DNA of 35,260 bases. Origin: Haliea sp040222615. Its GTDB lineage: Bacteria; Pseudomonadota; Gammaproteobacteria; Pseudomonadales; Halieaceae. Below are positions 16,890-25,400 of this stretch, piece after piece. Position 1 is the stretch's first letter. The number at the start of each line of letters is the position of its first letter. The position numbers were made by a program, and so were the translations under genes. The notes under the pieces were generated by a model. It was given only the letters and a program-made list of their open reading frames with translations, searched no databases and was not told the origin of the DNA. Where the stretch lies: NCBI RefSeq assembly GCF_040222615.1, contig NZ_JAVKCQ010000066.1, forward strand, positions 1 through 35,260. Reading direction: 5' to 3'.

Positions 16890-17160
16890 TTGATTCAGGT
16901 ACAAGTCTACCGATCCAACCCGCAGGTGGATACCAAGCCCCGGATGCAGAACTATGCGGTGGAGGACAGTTTCCGGCATCGTACCCGTGATACGGGATCT
17001 TGCCGTGGATCAAACTCACTTCTTCGATCAGTATCGTCAGATCCAACCCTGGCTTATCAATGATCATCCTCTACACTGTGCCCAGGTTTGCCCCAAGGGA
17101 CTCAATCCGACGCACGCGATCAGCGGTATTCGACGCCGTCTACTGTCCGACAGTAGTTGA
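16890..17160 (+). pseudogene. sdhB: Remnant of sdhB (succinate dehydrogenase iron-sulfur subunit)
   Basis: Starting at 16890, one frame reads LIQVQVYRSNPQVDTKPRMQ then NYAVED, the N-terminal 2Fe-2S-domain start of SdhB. The frame at 16954-17160 then gives VIRDLAVDQTHFFDQYRQIQ then PWLINDHPL, the segment between the two cluster domains. It is joined directly to HCAQVCPKGLNPTHAISGIR then RRLLSDSS and a stop, the SdhB C-terminus. The plant-type ferredoxin cysteines and the central cluster cysteines are deleted; only CxxxCP survives. One frame change and at least two deletions make it non-functional. A complete sdhB should exist elsewhere in the genome. Recognition rests on several conserved SdhB strings in the right order. 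Confidence 0.8.
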
Positions 17161-17220
17161 TATGAATTACCTGCCGCTATTCTCGGCTGGCGAGTCTTCT
17201 CTGCTCCCCGGCGGTATCCA

Positions 17221-18474
17221 TCAAAAGTGTATCGTATAGCCGATTGCTAGTATGTTCTGGTGCATGCTGAGATCAGCTTCACCGCCACCGAAGGGCACGG
17301 GTATGGAGTTTACGCCGCGCACGTTTTTTTCAAATCCGTGTGTGTAGGCGAAATTCCATTCACCCTTGTCGGACATGGCCCAGCTGGCTCCGAAACTCAG
17401 GTGGGTCTCAATCACGCCAGGCGCCAGTATGTTGAAGAACGTTTCCGACGCAGGGATAGGCTGATCCATGTGGCTGATACCGGCACGAAGGGTCAATGTA
17501 TCTGTCACACGGTAGACTGTACCGAGCTTGTAGACATCGCTATCCTCCCAGCCAAACCCGGGCCCATCTGCAACACCCAGCGGCACGCCCATCAGCAGCG
17601 GCGCCAGCGGGTTGCCCACGGAATTGATGCTGCTGTAACGAATGCGTTGCCAGTCGGCGGCAACTGTCAGTGCCTCCGCCAGCTCCCAGGCTATGCCCGC
17701 GCCGAAGGATTCGGGGATATCGAAACCGCCCTCATCGGCAAAGAGCCCGGCATAGTCGTTGAAATTTGACATGTCGATTTCTGAGGACCAGGCAACGCCG
17801 AGCGTGATGCCCTCATTGACTTCGCCCATCCAGCCGAGCTTGATACCCCAACCGGAGCTGCTGTCGTGTCCGCGGTCGGTCACTGAGCCGGGCCGGCTGC
17901 TGAAGCCATTAAACGGGGCAATGCCTCGCGCCTCAAAACGTTGATAGGCGAAAGTCGCGGCGGCACCGAAACTGTGTGTCCCCTGGTGCCAGGCAACGGA
18001 CGGCGTGATGAACGCTTGGGATAGATCGACACCTGCGGTACCGCTAGCGCCAAAGGCGGCATAGGGGTTGTCGCTGTAGCCGGTATTCATGCCACCGTTA
18101 CCGTAGATTGCCACGCCCCAGCTGATTCGCTCGTTGAGTGCTCTCGTGAAGCCAATATCGGGCAGAAGAAACCGGGTATCGTCATTCCCGTCGTAGTTGC
18201 CGTTGGCTCCAGCCAGGTTGCCTGCAATGGACGAGCTCCGATCGGGCTGGAACCAGGTCAGTCCGGCATCGAATCGATCCCCGACCTGGCCAGTGCCAGC
18301 CGGGTTCGTGGCTGCGGCCAGAGCATCCTGAGGCAGGGCAAAGCTGACCCCGGCAACAGCCTGGGCTCGTACCCCGGTGCCATGGGTGAAATAGCCGTTG
18401 GTGGCGTAAGTATTGCCGGCCGCAATTGTTGACAGTAGTAGAATGCCGGGCAGGCGGAAATTTTGCGGAATCAC
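17221..18474 (-). CDS. FadL/OmpP1/TodX-family outer-membrane transport protein
   Basis: 417 aa starting with a GTG at 18472-18474 (no upstream ATG in frame). The signal peptide (GILLLSTIAAGNTYA) precedes TNGYFTHGTGVRAQAVAG, the typical FadL N-terminal region. ALPQDALAAATNPAG matches the family hatch start. The rest is alternating amphipathic strands, ending in YTIHF with the terminal Phe used by the BAM complex. Such barrels carry long-chain fatty acids, alkanes or aromatic compounds across the outer membrane. The substrate is unknown. It sits in opposite orientation to the upstream osmolyte genes and next to amidohydrolase copy 2. Confidence 0.9.
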   Translation of the reverse strand: MIPQNFRLPGILLLSTIAAGNTYATNGYFTHGTGVRAQAVAGVSFALPQDALAAATNPAGTGQVGDRFDAGLTWFQPDRSSSIAGNLAGANGNYDGNDDTRFLLPDIGFTRALNERISWGVAIYGNGGMNTGYSDNPYAAFGASGTAGVDLSQAFITPSVAWHQGTHSFGAAATFAYQRFEARGIAPFNGFSSRPGSVTDRGHDSSSGWGIKLGWMGEVNEGITLGVAWSSEIDMSNFNDYAGLFADEGGFDIPESFGAGIAWELAEALTVAADWQRIRYSSINSVGNPLAPLLMGVPLGVADGPGFGWEDSDVYKLGTVYRVTDTLTLRAGISHMDQPIPASETFFNILAPGVIETHLSFGASWAMSDKGEWNFAYTHGFEKNVRGVNSIPVPFGGGEADLSMHQNILAIGYTIHF

Positions 18475-18603
18475 AGAAAATCACCACTTGTGGTAAAGGA
18501 TTTGCTTTAGTCGGCCTTGACCGGCGGCCGAGGGCGCATCCTAGGGCAGTGCGGGCGTTGTGCCAAAGATTTTTTCTAAATATGCTTATAATAACAGCGC
18601 TGA

Positions 18604-19671
18604 TCAGGGCACAGGTGAGTCCGGCAGCACGCCCCGCTGCGGCAACAGGGCGAGGAAGTTGCTGTGCGCAACCTGCCTGGCGACCGCAGCTGGCAGCGCT
18701 TGCAGGAACGGTTCAAACGCTGACATCTTCTCTCCCAGCTTGTCGTACTTCCCCAATACATCCGAGCCGATAACAAAGCGGGAGGGGTGGCGCGACACCA
18801 GCGCCACCCAGACCGGCACTGGCCGGCCGTCCTTGTCCAGCAAATAAGGACTGAGCACGGTCCAGGACAGGTCGATGTAGAGATTCGGATAGGCGTCCAG
18901 CATGCGGCTTATCGTGGGCAGGAGGAAATCCAGCTTGCCTTGAAAACGGTGCAGGGTTTTGCTGGTGCCGGCGTGTGCCCAGATGAAATTTACTGTGGGA
19001 AAGGTTCTCAGGGCCGACTCAAGCTCCTCGGCATACAAAGGATTACGTTCACGCTTGGACGTAATATTGCTGTGCAGTAGCACCGGGAGCCAGTGCCGCG
19101 CGGTATAGCTGTAAACGCCAAACATCGCCACACTATTGGCGCGGGGTGCCTCGCCGTCCGTCAGTGCCGTTAGATCGTCGTGGCGAGTGATGACCTCCCC
19201 GATGCCCTGCCACAGGCCGGGGTAAAGCTCGGCCATTTTCTGCAGGTGCAGGCCGGCGTTCTTGTCGGTCGGGTTAAAGCCGCTCAAGAACGGATGCAGC
19301 CGTCTGCGCTGCTCCGGGCGCAGCGTTTGCAGCGCCTCGGCCAGGTAGGCATCCGTAGCGCTGAACCAGTAGACGCGGGCGTCGTCTCCGGCGTAGGTGT
19401 CGGGGCGCTTGGGCTCGTCCTCATGCCACTTTTTCATCAGTGGTATGCCGGACACCATGGCGTTCCCCACGGCGCATTCATCCATGGCGCTGATCAGGGC
19501 GGAGAGCGGCTCGCCCTGCTGGAAAAAATCGACCGTGTGGAGGTGGCCGTCGGTATAGCGAACCTCATCATTATTGGCAACCGCGGACGAGATACCGGCG
19601 CCCAGTAGCAGGGCACCGCAGGAGCCGAGCAGGGCGCGCAGAGCGTTGGAAACAGAATGGGAGTAGGGCAC
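18604..19671 (-). CDS. Exported amidohydrolase-family protein, copy 2
   Basis: About 355 aa from the GTG at 19669-19671, the start shared with copy 1. An ATG at 19777-19779 would extend it into the end of the upstream alpha/beta hydrolase gene. The signal peptide core is ALLGSCGALLLGAGISSAVA. The metal-ligand motifs are all kept: DGHLHTVDFF, LLHSNITSKRERNP, FIWAHAGTS, FVIGSDVLG. Differences from copy 1 are scattered substitutions with almost no gaps, so both appear under selection. It lies directly downstream of the alpha/beta hydrolase gene on the same strand (less than 90 nt) and may be co-transcribed with it. Substrate unknown. Confidence 0.8.
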   Translation of the reverse strand: MPYSHSVSNALRALLGSCGALLLGAGISSAVANNDEVRYTDGHLHTVDFFQQGEPLSALISAMDECAVGNAMVSGIPLMKKWHEDEPKRPDTYAGDDARVYWFSATDAYLAEALQTLRPEQRRRLHPFLSGFNPTDKNAGLHLQKMAELYPGLWQGIGEVITRHDDLTALTDGEAPRANSVAMFGVYSYTARHWLPVLLHSNITSKRERNPLYAEELESALRTFPTVNFIWAHAGTSKTLHRFQGKLDFLLPTISRMLDAYPNLYIDLSWTVLSPYLLDKDGRPVPVWVALVSRHPSRFVIGSDVLGKYDKLGEKMSAFEPFLQALPAAVARQVAHSNFLALLPQRGVLPDSPVP

Positions 19672-19759
19672 GGGGGCGGGCAGCGGGGTCGATGGTCGGT
19701 GCGGCACAGTGTAGCAGCCTGGCCAGGTTGGAGAATAGCACTTGCGTCTCGCACCTAAC

Positions 19760-20827
19760 TTAGCCAACCCCACGCACATTGAGGTGTCGGGCAAGGAATG
19801 CCGCGGCGACGGTCAGGGATTTTGTTGCCTCATCGCTGGCAAAGCGCTCCAGGTGATGTCGCGGGCTGTCCCAGTAGCGTATCTCCGCGTGACCGCCGGC
19901 ATCACTAATCTTTTCCACCACTCTCAGTGCGTCATCAAAATGCATGTCGTAGCGACTCGTGTGGATGGCAATTGGCGGCAGCGCAGCGAGATCGGCATAG
20001 ATTGCCGAGGCCTTGGGCTCGGTGACGGGGGTCGAACCAAGATAGGCGCGGACACAAAACGCGGCGGTTTCCATGCGGAAGGGACTATCGGCGCTGGCGC
20101 TCTTGGTGATGTAGGACCAGCCACTCAAGCTGAGGTCATTCCAGGGCGAAAACAGCTGGACGGCGGCGGGCAGGCAGTAACCCAGCTCGCGCAAGGTCAA
20201 CAGGGCACCCATGGTGACGCTGGCGCCGGCGGTGTCTGCGGCCAGCACGATATTGCCGGGGCCATACTGGTCAAGCGCCCAAATATAAAGGGCAACCGTG
20301 TCATCAATTGCCGCAGGGTAGGGCGCCTCAGGGCTCATCGCATGATAGTTCAGTACCGCATCGGTTTCCGCCAGCTCCGCCAGGCGTTTCGCACAGGCTA
20401 TCTGAGCCGTCGAGGGCGGTAGCATGAATCCTCCACCAGCCGTGTAGATCAGCAGGCCCGGATGCTGCTTTTCCCCGCGCAACCAGGCCGCCTGCGCGGG
20501 TATGTCCGCGACCGGGTTCAGTTTGCCAACGCGCGGCGGCGACATCTGTAAAGTCGAGGCCTTGCCACTGAGGTATGCTTCCCGCATTCGATGCAGCATG
20601 ACTTCCAGCTGCCGAGGGTCGTCAAGATGGGTAAAACAACGCTTGATTCGCCCCAGCAGGACACGTTCGATGACACGGTTTTCCATTCTCGCCAGCCAGT
20701 GATCCCAGTAGCGCCGTAACAGCTGGTGCTCGCTCCTAATGAAGGTAGCCAGGCCGCGCGACTGCAAGGCATGCAGGCGAACGGCTGTTGACAGTCCTGC
20801 AGCTCCCGCAAGGCTATTCGCACTCAT
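19760..20827 (-). CDS. Alpha/beta hydrolase (hormone-sensitive lipase-like family) with Thr in the nucleophile position
   Basis: 355 aa. The layout follows the HSL/acetyl-esterase family. An oxyanion segment YTAGGGF (128-134) stands in place of HGGGF, followed by YHAMSPEAPYPA (161-172, normally YRLAPEHPFPA). The nucleophile elbow reads ADTAGA (197-202), where GDSAGG is usual. The acid D295 is in SRYDMHFDDA and the His (H325/H326) is in SPRHHLERF. The nucleophile Ser is thus Thr199, read directly from codon ACC. The protein may be inactive, a binding protein, or a weak esterase. No signal peptide. It is divergent from the HTH regulator gene at 20907 and upstream of amidohydrolase copy 2. Confidence 0.8.
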   Translation of the reverse strand: MSANSLAGAAGLSTAVRLHALQSRGLATFIRSEHQLLRRYWDHWLARMENRVIERVLLGRIKRCFTHLDDPRQLEVMLHRMREAYLSGKASTLQMSPPRVGKLNPVADIPAQAAWLRGEKQHPGLLIYTAGGGFMLPPSTAQIACAKRLAELAETDAVLNYHAMSPEAPYPAAIDDTVALYIWALDQYGPGNIVLAADTAGASVTMGALLTLRELGYCLPAAVQLFSPWNDLSLSGWSYITKSASADSPFRMETAAFCVRAYLGSTPVTEPKASAIYADLAALPPIAIHTSRYDMHFDDALRVVEKISDAGGHAEIRYWDSPRHHLERFASDEATKSLTVAAAFLARHLNVRGVG

Positions 20828-20869
20828 TATCCTTATGGTCCCCTATCCACGCATGGTGTTCTATACTAA

Positions 20870-20889
20870 CTGACGTAATAGACGTTCAG
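20870..20889. promoter_or_regulatory. Imperfect dyad between the divergent hydrolase and regulator genes
   Basis: CTGACGT and ACGTTCAG face each other across five bases (one unpaired base), 17 nt before the regulator ATG. The position suits an autoregulatory operator of the LuxR-type protein at 20907. Weak evidence. Confidence 0.3.
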
Positions 20890-20906
20890 AAGGGTCAGGT
20901 TCCAAC

Positions 20907-21329
20907 ATGACCAACGTGAAAAAGCCGAAGAAAAATGAATGCGCGTGTGGAGTCAGCGCGGAAACGCTGGTCCATATACTCGCCGGTGCCGGTCTTCTGG
21001 GTGAGGACAGAACAGGTGACCTGAACCAACACCAGCGGGTCGTGCAGATTCTGAACCAATTTGATGATGACCTGCGCGGGGAAATCCAGCGGCGTCTGGA
21101 CGTGGATAAACCCGATCTGATCGCCAAGATCATTGAATTCTGCCAGCAACATAAATTGACCCCCGCAGAACAGAAGCTGGTGCAATCGCTGTGCCAGGGG
21201 CATTCCCTGGCACAGCATGCAGACCGCCATCACATCAGTAAACACACCGCGCGCACCCATCTGCAGCGCGCGCGGAAAAAGGTCGGCGTGAGCCGCCAGG
21301 CTGAGCTGGTTCGTCTTGCTCTCGAGTAG
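20907..21329 (+). CDS. Small LuxR-type HTH transcriptional regulator
   Basis: 140 aa. Residues about 84-140 form a LuxR/FixJ-type DNA-binding domain: LTPAEQKLVQSLCQGHSLAQ, then ISKHTARTHLQRARKKVGVS, then RQAELVRLAL. The N-terminal 80 residues are helical (ETLVHILAGAGLLG, IQRRLDVDKPDLIAKIIEFC) and do not resemble a receiver or autoinducer domain. There is no signal peptide. The gene is immediately upstream of, and co-oriented with, the five-gene exported cyclase cluster starting at 21416, and divergent from the alpha/beta hydrolase. It is the natural candidate regulator of both. The HTH is secure; the regulon is inferred. Confidence 0.8.
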   Translation: MTNVKKPKKNECACGVSAETLVHILAGAGLLGEDRTGDLNQHQRVVQILNQFDDDLRGEIQRRLDVDKPDLIAKIIEFCQQHKLTPAEQKLVQSLCQGHSLAQHADRHHISKHTARTHLQRARKKVGVSRQAELVRLALE

Positions 21330-21338
21330 TCACTGAAT

Positions 21339-21356
21339 ATACGCCGTTTGGCGTAT
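21339..21356 (+). promoter_or_regulatory. Perfect palindrome before the exported cyclase cluster
   Basis: ATACGCC-GTTT-GGCGTAT is a perfect 7-bp inverted repeat, beginning 10 nt after the regulator stop and 60 nt before the next start. No T-run follows, so it is more likely an operator or mRNA hairpin than a terminator. Confidence 0.45.
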
Positions 21357-21415
21357 GGCGATGCCTGGTGGCGATTGCTACGGTTAAGAAAAAGCGGTGA
21401 AAGTAGGTGGCTCAG

Positions 21416-22459
21416 ATGGCGTCATTTCAAGGGACTGCCAAAGGCACACTCCTACAGATATTGGCAGTCGCGTGCTGCATAGGTATGAGTACGCCCGGTT
21501 CCGGGGCCGGGGTTGTCGGCTGGTCAGACAAGAAGCCACCAAAAGGCTGGTCGGAAGCCGCCTACGACTCGGGCAAGACCGAGCCCGCCTTCGGCAACAA
21601 GTTCACGGGCGACAAGAACGAACCCTATAACTCTCTCACTGATCCCCACCACCCCCTGAAAAACCCCAACAAGGAACCGGACCGGGGCTGGCAGCGTGCC
21701 CCGGGCAGTCGCAAAGACGACAACAGCCCGGGATTTTTTCCGGTTGCGGCTGACTGGGACTGGGGAGAGCGGTTTTTTGAGCAGGAATTTCCGGTGGTTC
21801 TGAACATCAGGAATCATTGCAAAACGACACAACAGGTCAGCATTTTTATCCGCGGTCTACCTTATCTCACGCTGCCTTCGCGCGTCTCCGTACCGCCCAG
21901 TAGACAGGGTGTCGATGTCCCGGGCAAGGTCAAGCTGCCGGGACCGCCGTTTCCCTCTGGGCGCCCCGGCGAGCCGGCCATGGGCTGGGTAGACATGGAC
22001 CCAGGCTATATTCCGCCGGGCATGCCGCCACCCAAATTACACCAACCCAACTATGTCAGCATCATGGGTGAGGTTGTGGTATGGCACCCGTGGTCAGCGG
22101 ACGCCAGGGGTGAGGAATGCCTGCCGGTGCGTACCAGCTATGCGGTAGGAGGACACATGCACTGGCGCCCGCCAGAGCCCGACTCCGGCCCCGCTGGCCC
22201 CTCGGGCTTTGCCGAGATTGATCCCTGCACCGTGTGGTGGAACACCGGTGAGGAGCCGCCTCGGGAGAAAGGCGATTGTACCCGGTCCATGCAACTGCTG
22301 GCGGAGCACTTCATGGAAAAAGTGTTGCCGCCCTATCAGACCAACTCGCCACAAGACTGGGCCTGGTTGACCGCGTTCGGCGGTGTTCGCGACAAAACCA
22401 TTACCGAGTTACTTGAGATGAAGTACCGCGCCAGCGTGCTGATGGGGCAGGCATCGTGA
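21416..22459 (+). CDS. Exported protein of unknown function, first gene of the cyclase cluster
   Basis: 347 aa from ATG 21416, preferred over GTG 21407 because AGGTGG lies 5 nt upstream. A signal peptide (LLQILAVACCIGMSTPGSGA) precedes a Pro/Gly/Trp-rich body without a recognised domain. Early residues are hydrophilic and charged (DKKPPKGWSEAAYDSGK). A central part (VVLNIRNHCKTTQQVSIFIR) looks like a beta-sandwich strand pair. It has scattered Cys (NHC, EECLP, DPCTVWW, KGDCTR) that could form disulfides in the periplasm. The end, WLTAFGGVRDKTITELLEMK, is helical. Its stop TGA shares a base with the next ATG, so translation is coupled to the cyclase gene. No homology could be recalled. Confidence 0.75.
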   Translation: MASFQGTAKGTLLQILAVACCIGMSTPGSGAGVVGWSDKKPPKGWSEAAYDSGKTEPAFGNKFTGDKNEPYNSLTDPHHPLKNPNKEPDRGWQRAPGSRKDDNSPGFFPVAADWDWGERFFEQEFPVVLNIRNHCKTTQQVSIFIRGLPYLTLPSRVSVPPSRQGVDVPGKVKLPGPPFPSGRPGEPAMGWVDMDPGYIPPGMPPPKLHQPNYVSIMGEVVVWHPWSADARGEECLPVRTSYAVGGHMHWRPPEPDSGPAGPSGFAEIDPCTVWWNTGEEPPREKGDCTRSMQLLAEHFMEKVLPPYQTNSPQDWAWLTAFGGVRDKTITELLEMKYRASVLMGQAS

Positions 22460-25400
22460 TGCGGTTCACGCCATGGTCGGCACACAAGCGTGGTGGCGTG
22501 CTGTTGTTTGCTGCCTGGGTGAGCCTTCATTTCCTCTTATTCGCGTTCGCGCAATCCTCGGCTCAGGCAGACCCCACCACAATTGCCGAGGCACAGAGCG
22601 ACCTGGAGAGATCCAAAGCCTTTTATGCCAAGAGTGCGGCGCCGATAGAGAGACGTCTGAAACTCAACATCAAATTGCTGAGGAATGCACAGGCACGAAA
22701 AAAGGCAGCCGATGAGGCGCTCAAGGCGAAGCAGAAGGGCCTGCCCTGGTACCGAAAGCTCATCGACGACGCGGAAACCGACAACCTGCAACGACAACAG
22801 GGTGCCGCGGAATCGGAAATCAAAACCTATGTGGCCAAGATCAACAGCCTGCAGGGCTCCCTGGACTACCTGCAGCAGGAGCAGCGCCGCTACAACACCG
22901 AGACCAGCCTGAACATTACCAGGGCAGACCCCGCGGCGAAAAAGGCCGAAATTGCGCGCCGGGAAAAAAAAGTGCAGACGCTCAACGGCGAGTATTACAC
23001 CCAGGCCGCGCAAAAGACAGCGGGCGAAATTGTCTTCGACCAAAAGCTGGCCACGTTTGACCAGCTGATGATTCAGGCGCGCAATGCCGACCAGGACGAT
23101 GTGGCCAACGCCATCGGTAGGGATCGGGCGCTGGTGGCTCAGGTCAAGGCGCAATGGTTGAAGGGGCAGGAGACGGCTCTTGCCAGCAAGCGTGGCCAGC
23201 TGGATCAGGCTTACGCCAGCAACAAGAGGGACGGCCTTGGACCCGCGCACTGGAGCGGCGATAAACGCGCCGATAGTCCGGAATTCATTGACCGCGAAGC
23301 GGTGGAATCGACAACGCGCACCGCGACTGAAATCGCCAGTTCCGCGCTCGCTAACACGCGGCAGGATATGTCGGTCACAGCGTTCCTGGAGGACTACGGC
23401 AAGACCGCGTTGTTCGATGAGAAAACCGGCAACTTCGACCCCGCGGGCGTTGCAACACGCTACGGGGCTTATGCCAAGGGTTCAGCGCGCGCCGCCAAGG
23501 ACGCCGTGGTGGATCTGGCGGTGCTCACAGTCGTCGTGGCAGAAACCGCCGTTGAGGCGACACAGGTTGCCATTGAACATCACACGGGGGGAAAAAAGAG
23601 CCAGGTCAACCGGGGCAAGATCACCGCCCTGTATGGTGCAGGCAACGCGGTTGCAGACCTTGCGGATGCAGATAGCCCCGAGGCGCAGAAACGCCGCGAA
23701 CAGATTTCAAAAACAGTTAGCGGTGTGCTCGGCGCCGGGGATCGCAAGTTGGAGAAGCTCGCCGGGATGGGCGAAAAAGGCGTGCTGCAGGCCACGGAAT
23801 ATATCGGCTACGGTGTTACCACCGTAGTCGATCCACTTTTCAATTCTACCGGACTGGTGAGAAAGGCTGACAAGGCCGGCGATCTCGGCAACCTCGGCAA
23901 ACTCGAAAGCGAGGGCATACTCAAACGCCTGGATACTGACGCGCTGGATGCACGGGCCAAGCTCAACGAACTGCCCGGCGACGAGTTTATTGACACGCTA
24001 AAGAAAAATGGACTGGAGCCCAAACGCACGGTCGAGGTGCGCGGTGAAAAATTCCACCTGTCGGAACCCTTTGAGGGCCCTGGCGGCAGAACAATGGTGG
24101 TTGCGCTGCAGGAGGGCGCCAACGGCAAGGTCGTGCCGCGAACCTTCTATCTCAGTGGCGAGCACGGCGTCTGGCGCGCCGCGCCTGCGCAGATGTTCGG
24201 CGGCGGCGGCACACCGCTGCTGAATAAAGGCCCGACACGCCCCGAGACAGGGCAGTTCGTCAACGAGGGTGTCGTGGACCTGGATGCCGCCCTGCAGGGC
24301 AAGCTGGATACGCTAACCAATGACCTGGGGGTAAAAAAGCTGGATGGCGATGCCGCCAGCAAGGCAGCACTGGGCCACCTGGAACTGGCCACCGCGGAAA
24401 AGTCGCCGAATAGCCTGAAAGTCGATGCGAAAGACGGTGCCAAACCCATACCACGCGATGCCAACGGTAACCTGCCCGAGGCCATGCGCCCGGACTGGGC
24501 CAATGGACTGGTCAGCAACACCGTCATCACAGACCACCCCTTGTACGGCACCCTGGAGCGCTTCGTCTACAAATCCAAGGACGGCGCCACTGACTGGATC
24601 GTCAATCGCGCAGAGAACGGCGACGTGTGGATTGCCAGTATGCAGGACGCCCGCGCTGGTATTACCGGCCAGGGAACGCGAGGTCAGGCCTGGCAGGCAG
24701 CGGATCTGACCCGGCAGCCGTGGACCAAGGATGTCGACGGCAACTACGTTCCGGCCGAGGGCTGGAAGAATCCGGTCAACGACTATATGGCCCGGAATCT
24801 TCCGGGAGCGCCGGAAGGCGCGGCGGTGCGAGCCCCCATCGGCGTTCCCTCGACACCCAACCTGGCTCGGCAAACAACGCACCTCGGGCAGACCGCGGCG
24901 CAGCGGGCCCGCGCGATCCAAGAATCGAACATGGTGCCCGAGCACGCCGAGGCATTTCGGCGCATCGCGCAGGAGCGCGGTGAAATCATCATGGTGCGCC
25001 CGGTAAACCCGCACTCCACCGGGAAAATCGCCGATGACGCCGCGACCAAGGGCATGAATATCAAAGGCAAGAGCACGGACTGGGGGCCGGACGAAGCGCT
25101 GGGGCTGATCCCGGTGGATTCCCGGTACAGCAAGCTCGGTAACCCGGAACTGAAGGTGAAGACCGGACCTGAAGAATTCCGCAAGTACAGCGAGCTGAAC
25201 AAGAAAGCGCTGGGTGAGCCCTACCACACGCCGATCAAGGACAAGGATGGCAACGTTATTGGCTGGCAGCGGCATGAGCCGGTTGAGGCAATCGCCATGC
25301 AAAAAGCCCTGACGGGCAAGGACGGCCAGCCGATACTCGGTCCTGACGGCAAACCGCTGATGGTACTGGCAGAGCGCGTCAGGGTGCTGGGTAAAGATGG

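Noticed and set aside
10688..19671. Composite transposon with amidohydrolase copies as ends
   Set aside because: The repeated units are ordinary metabolic-type genes; no transposase, terminal inverted repeats or target duplications were seen.
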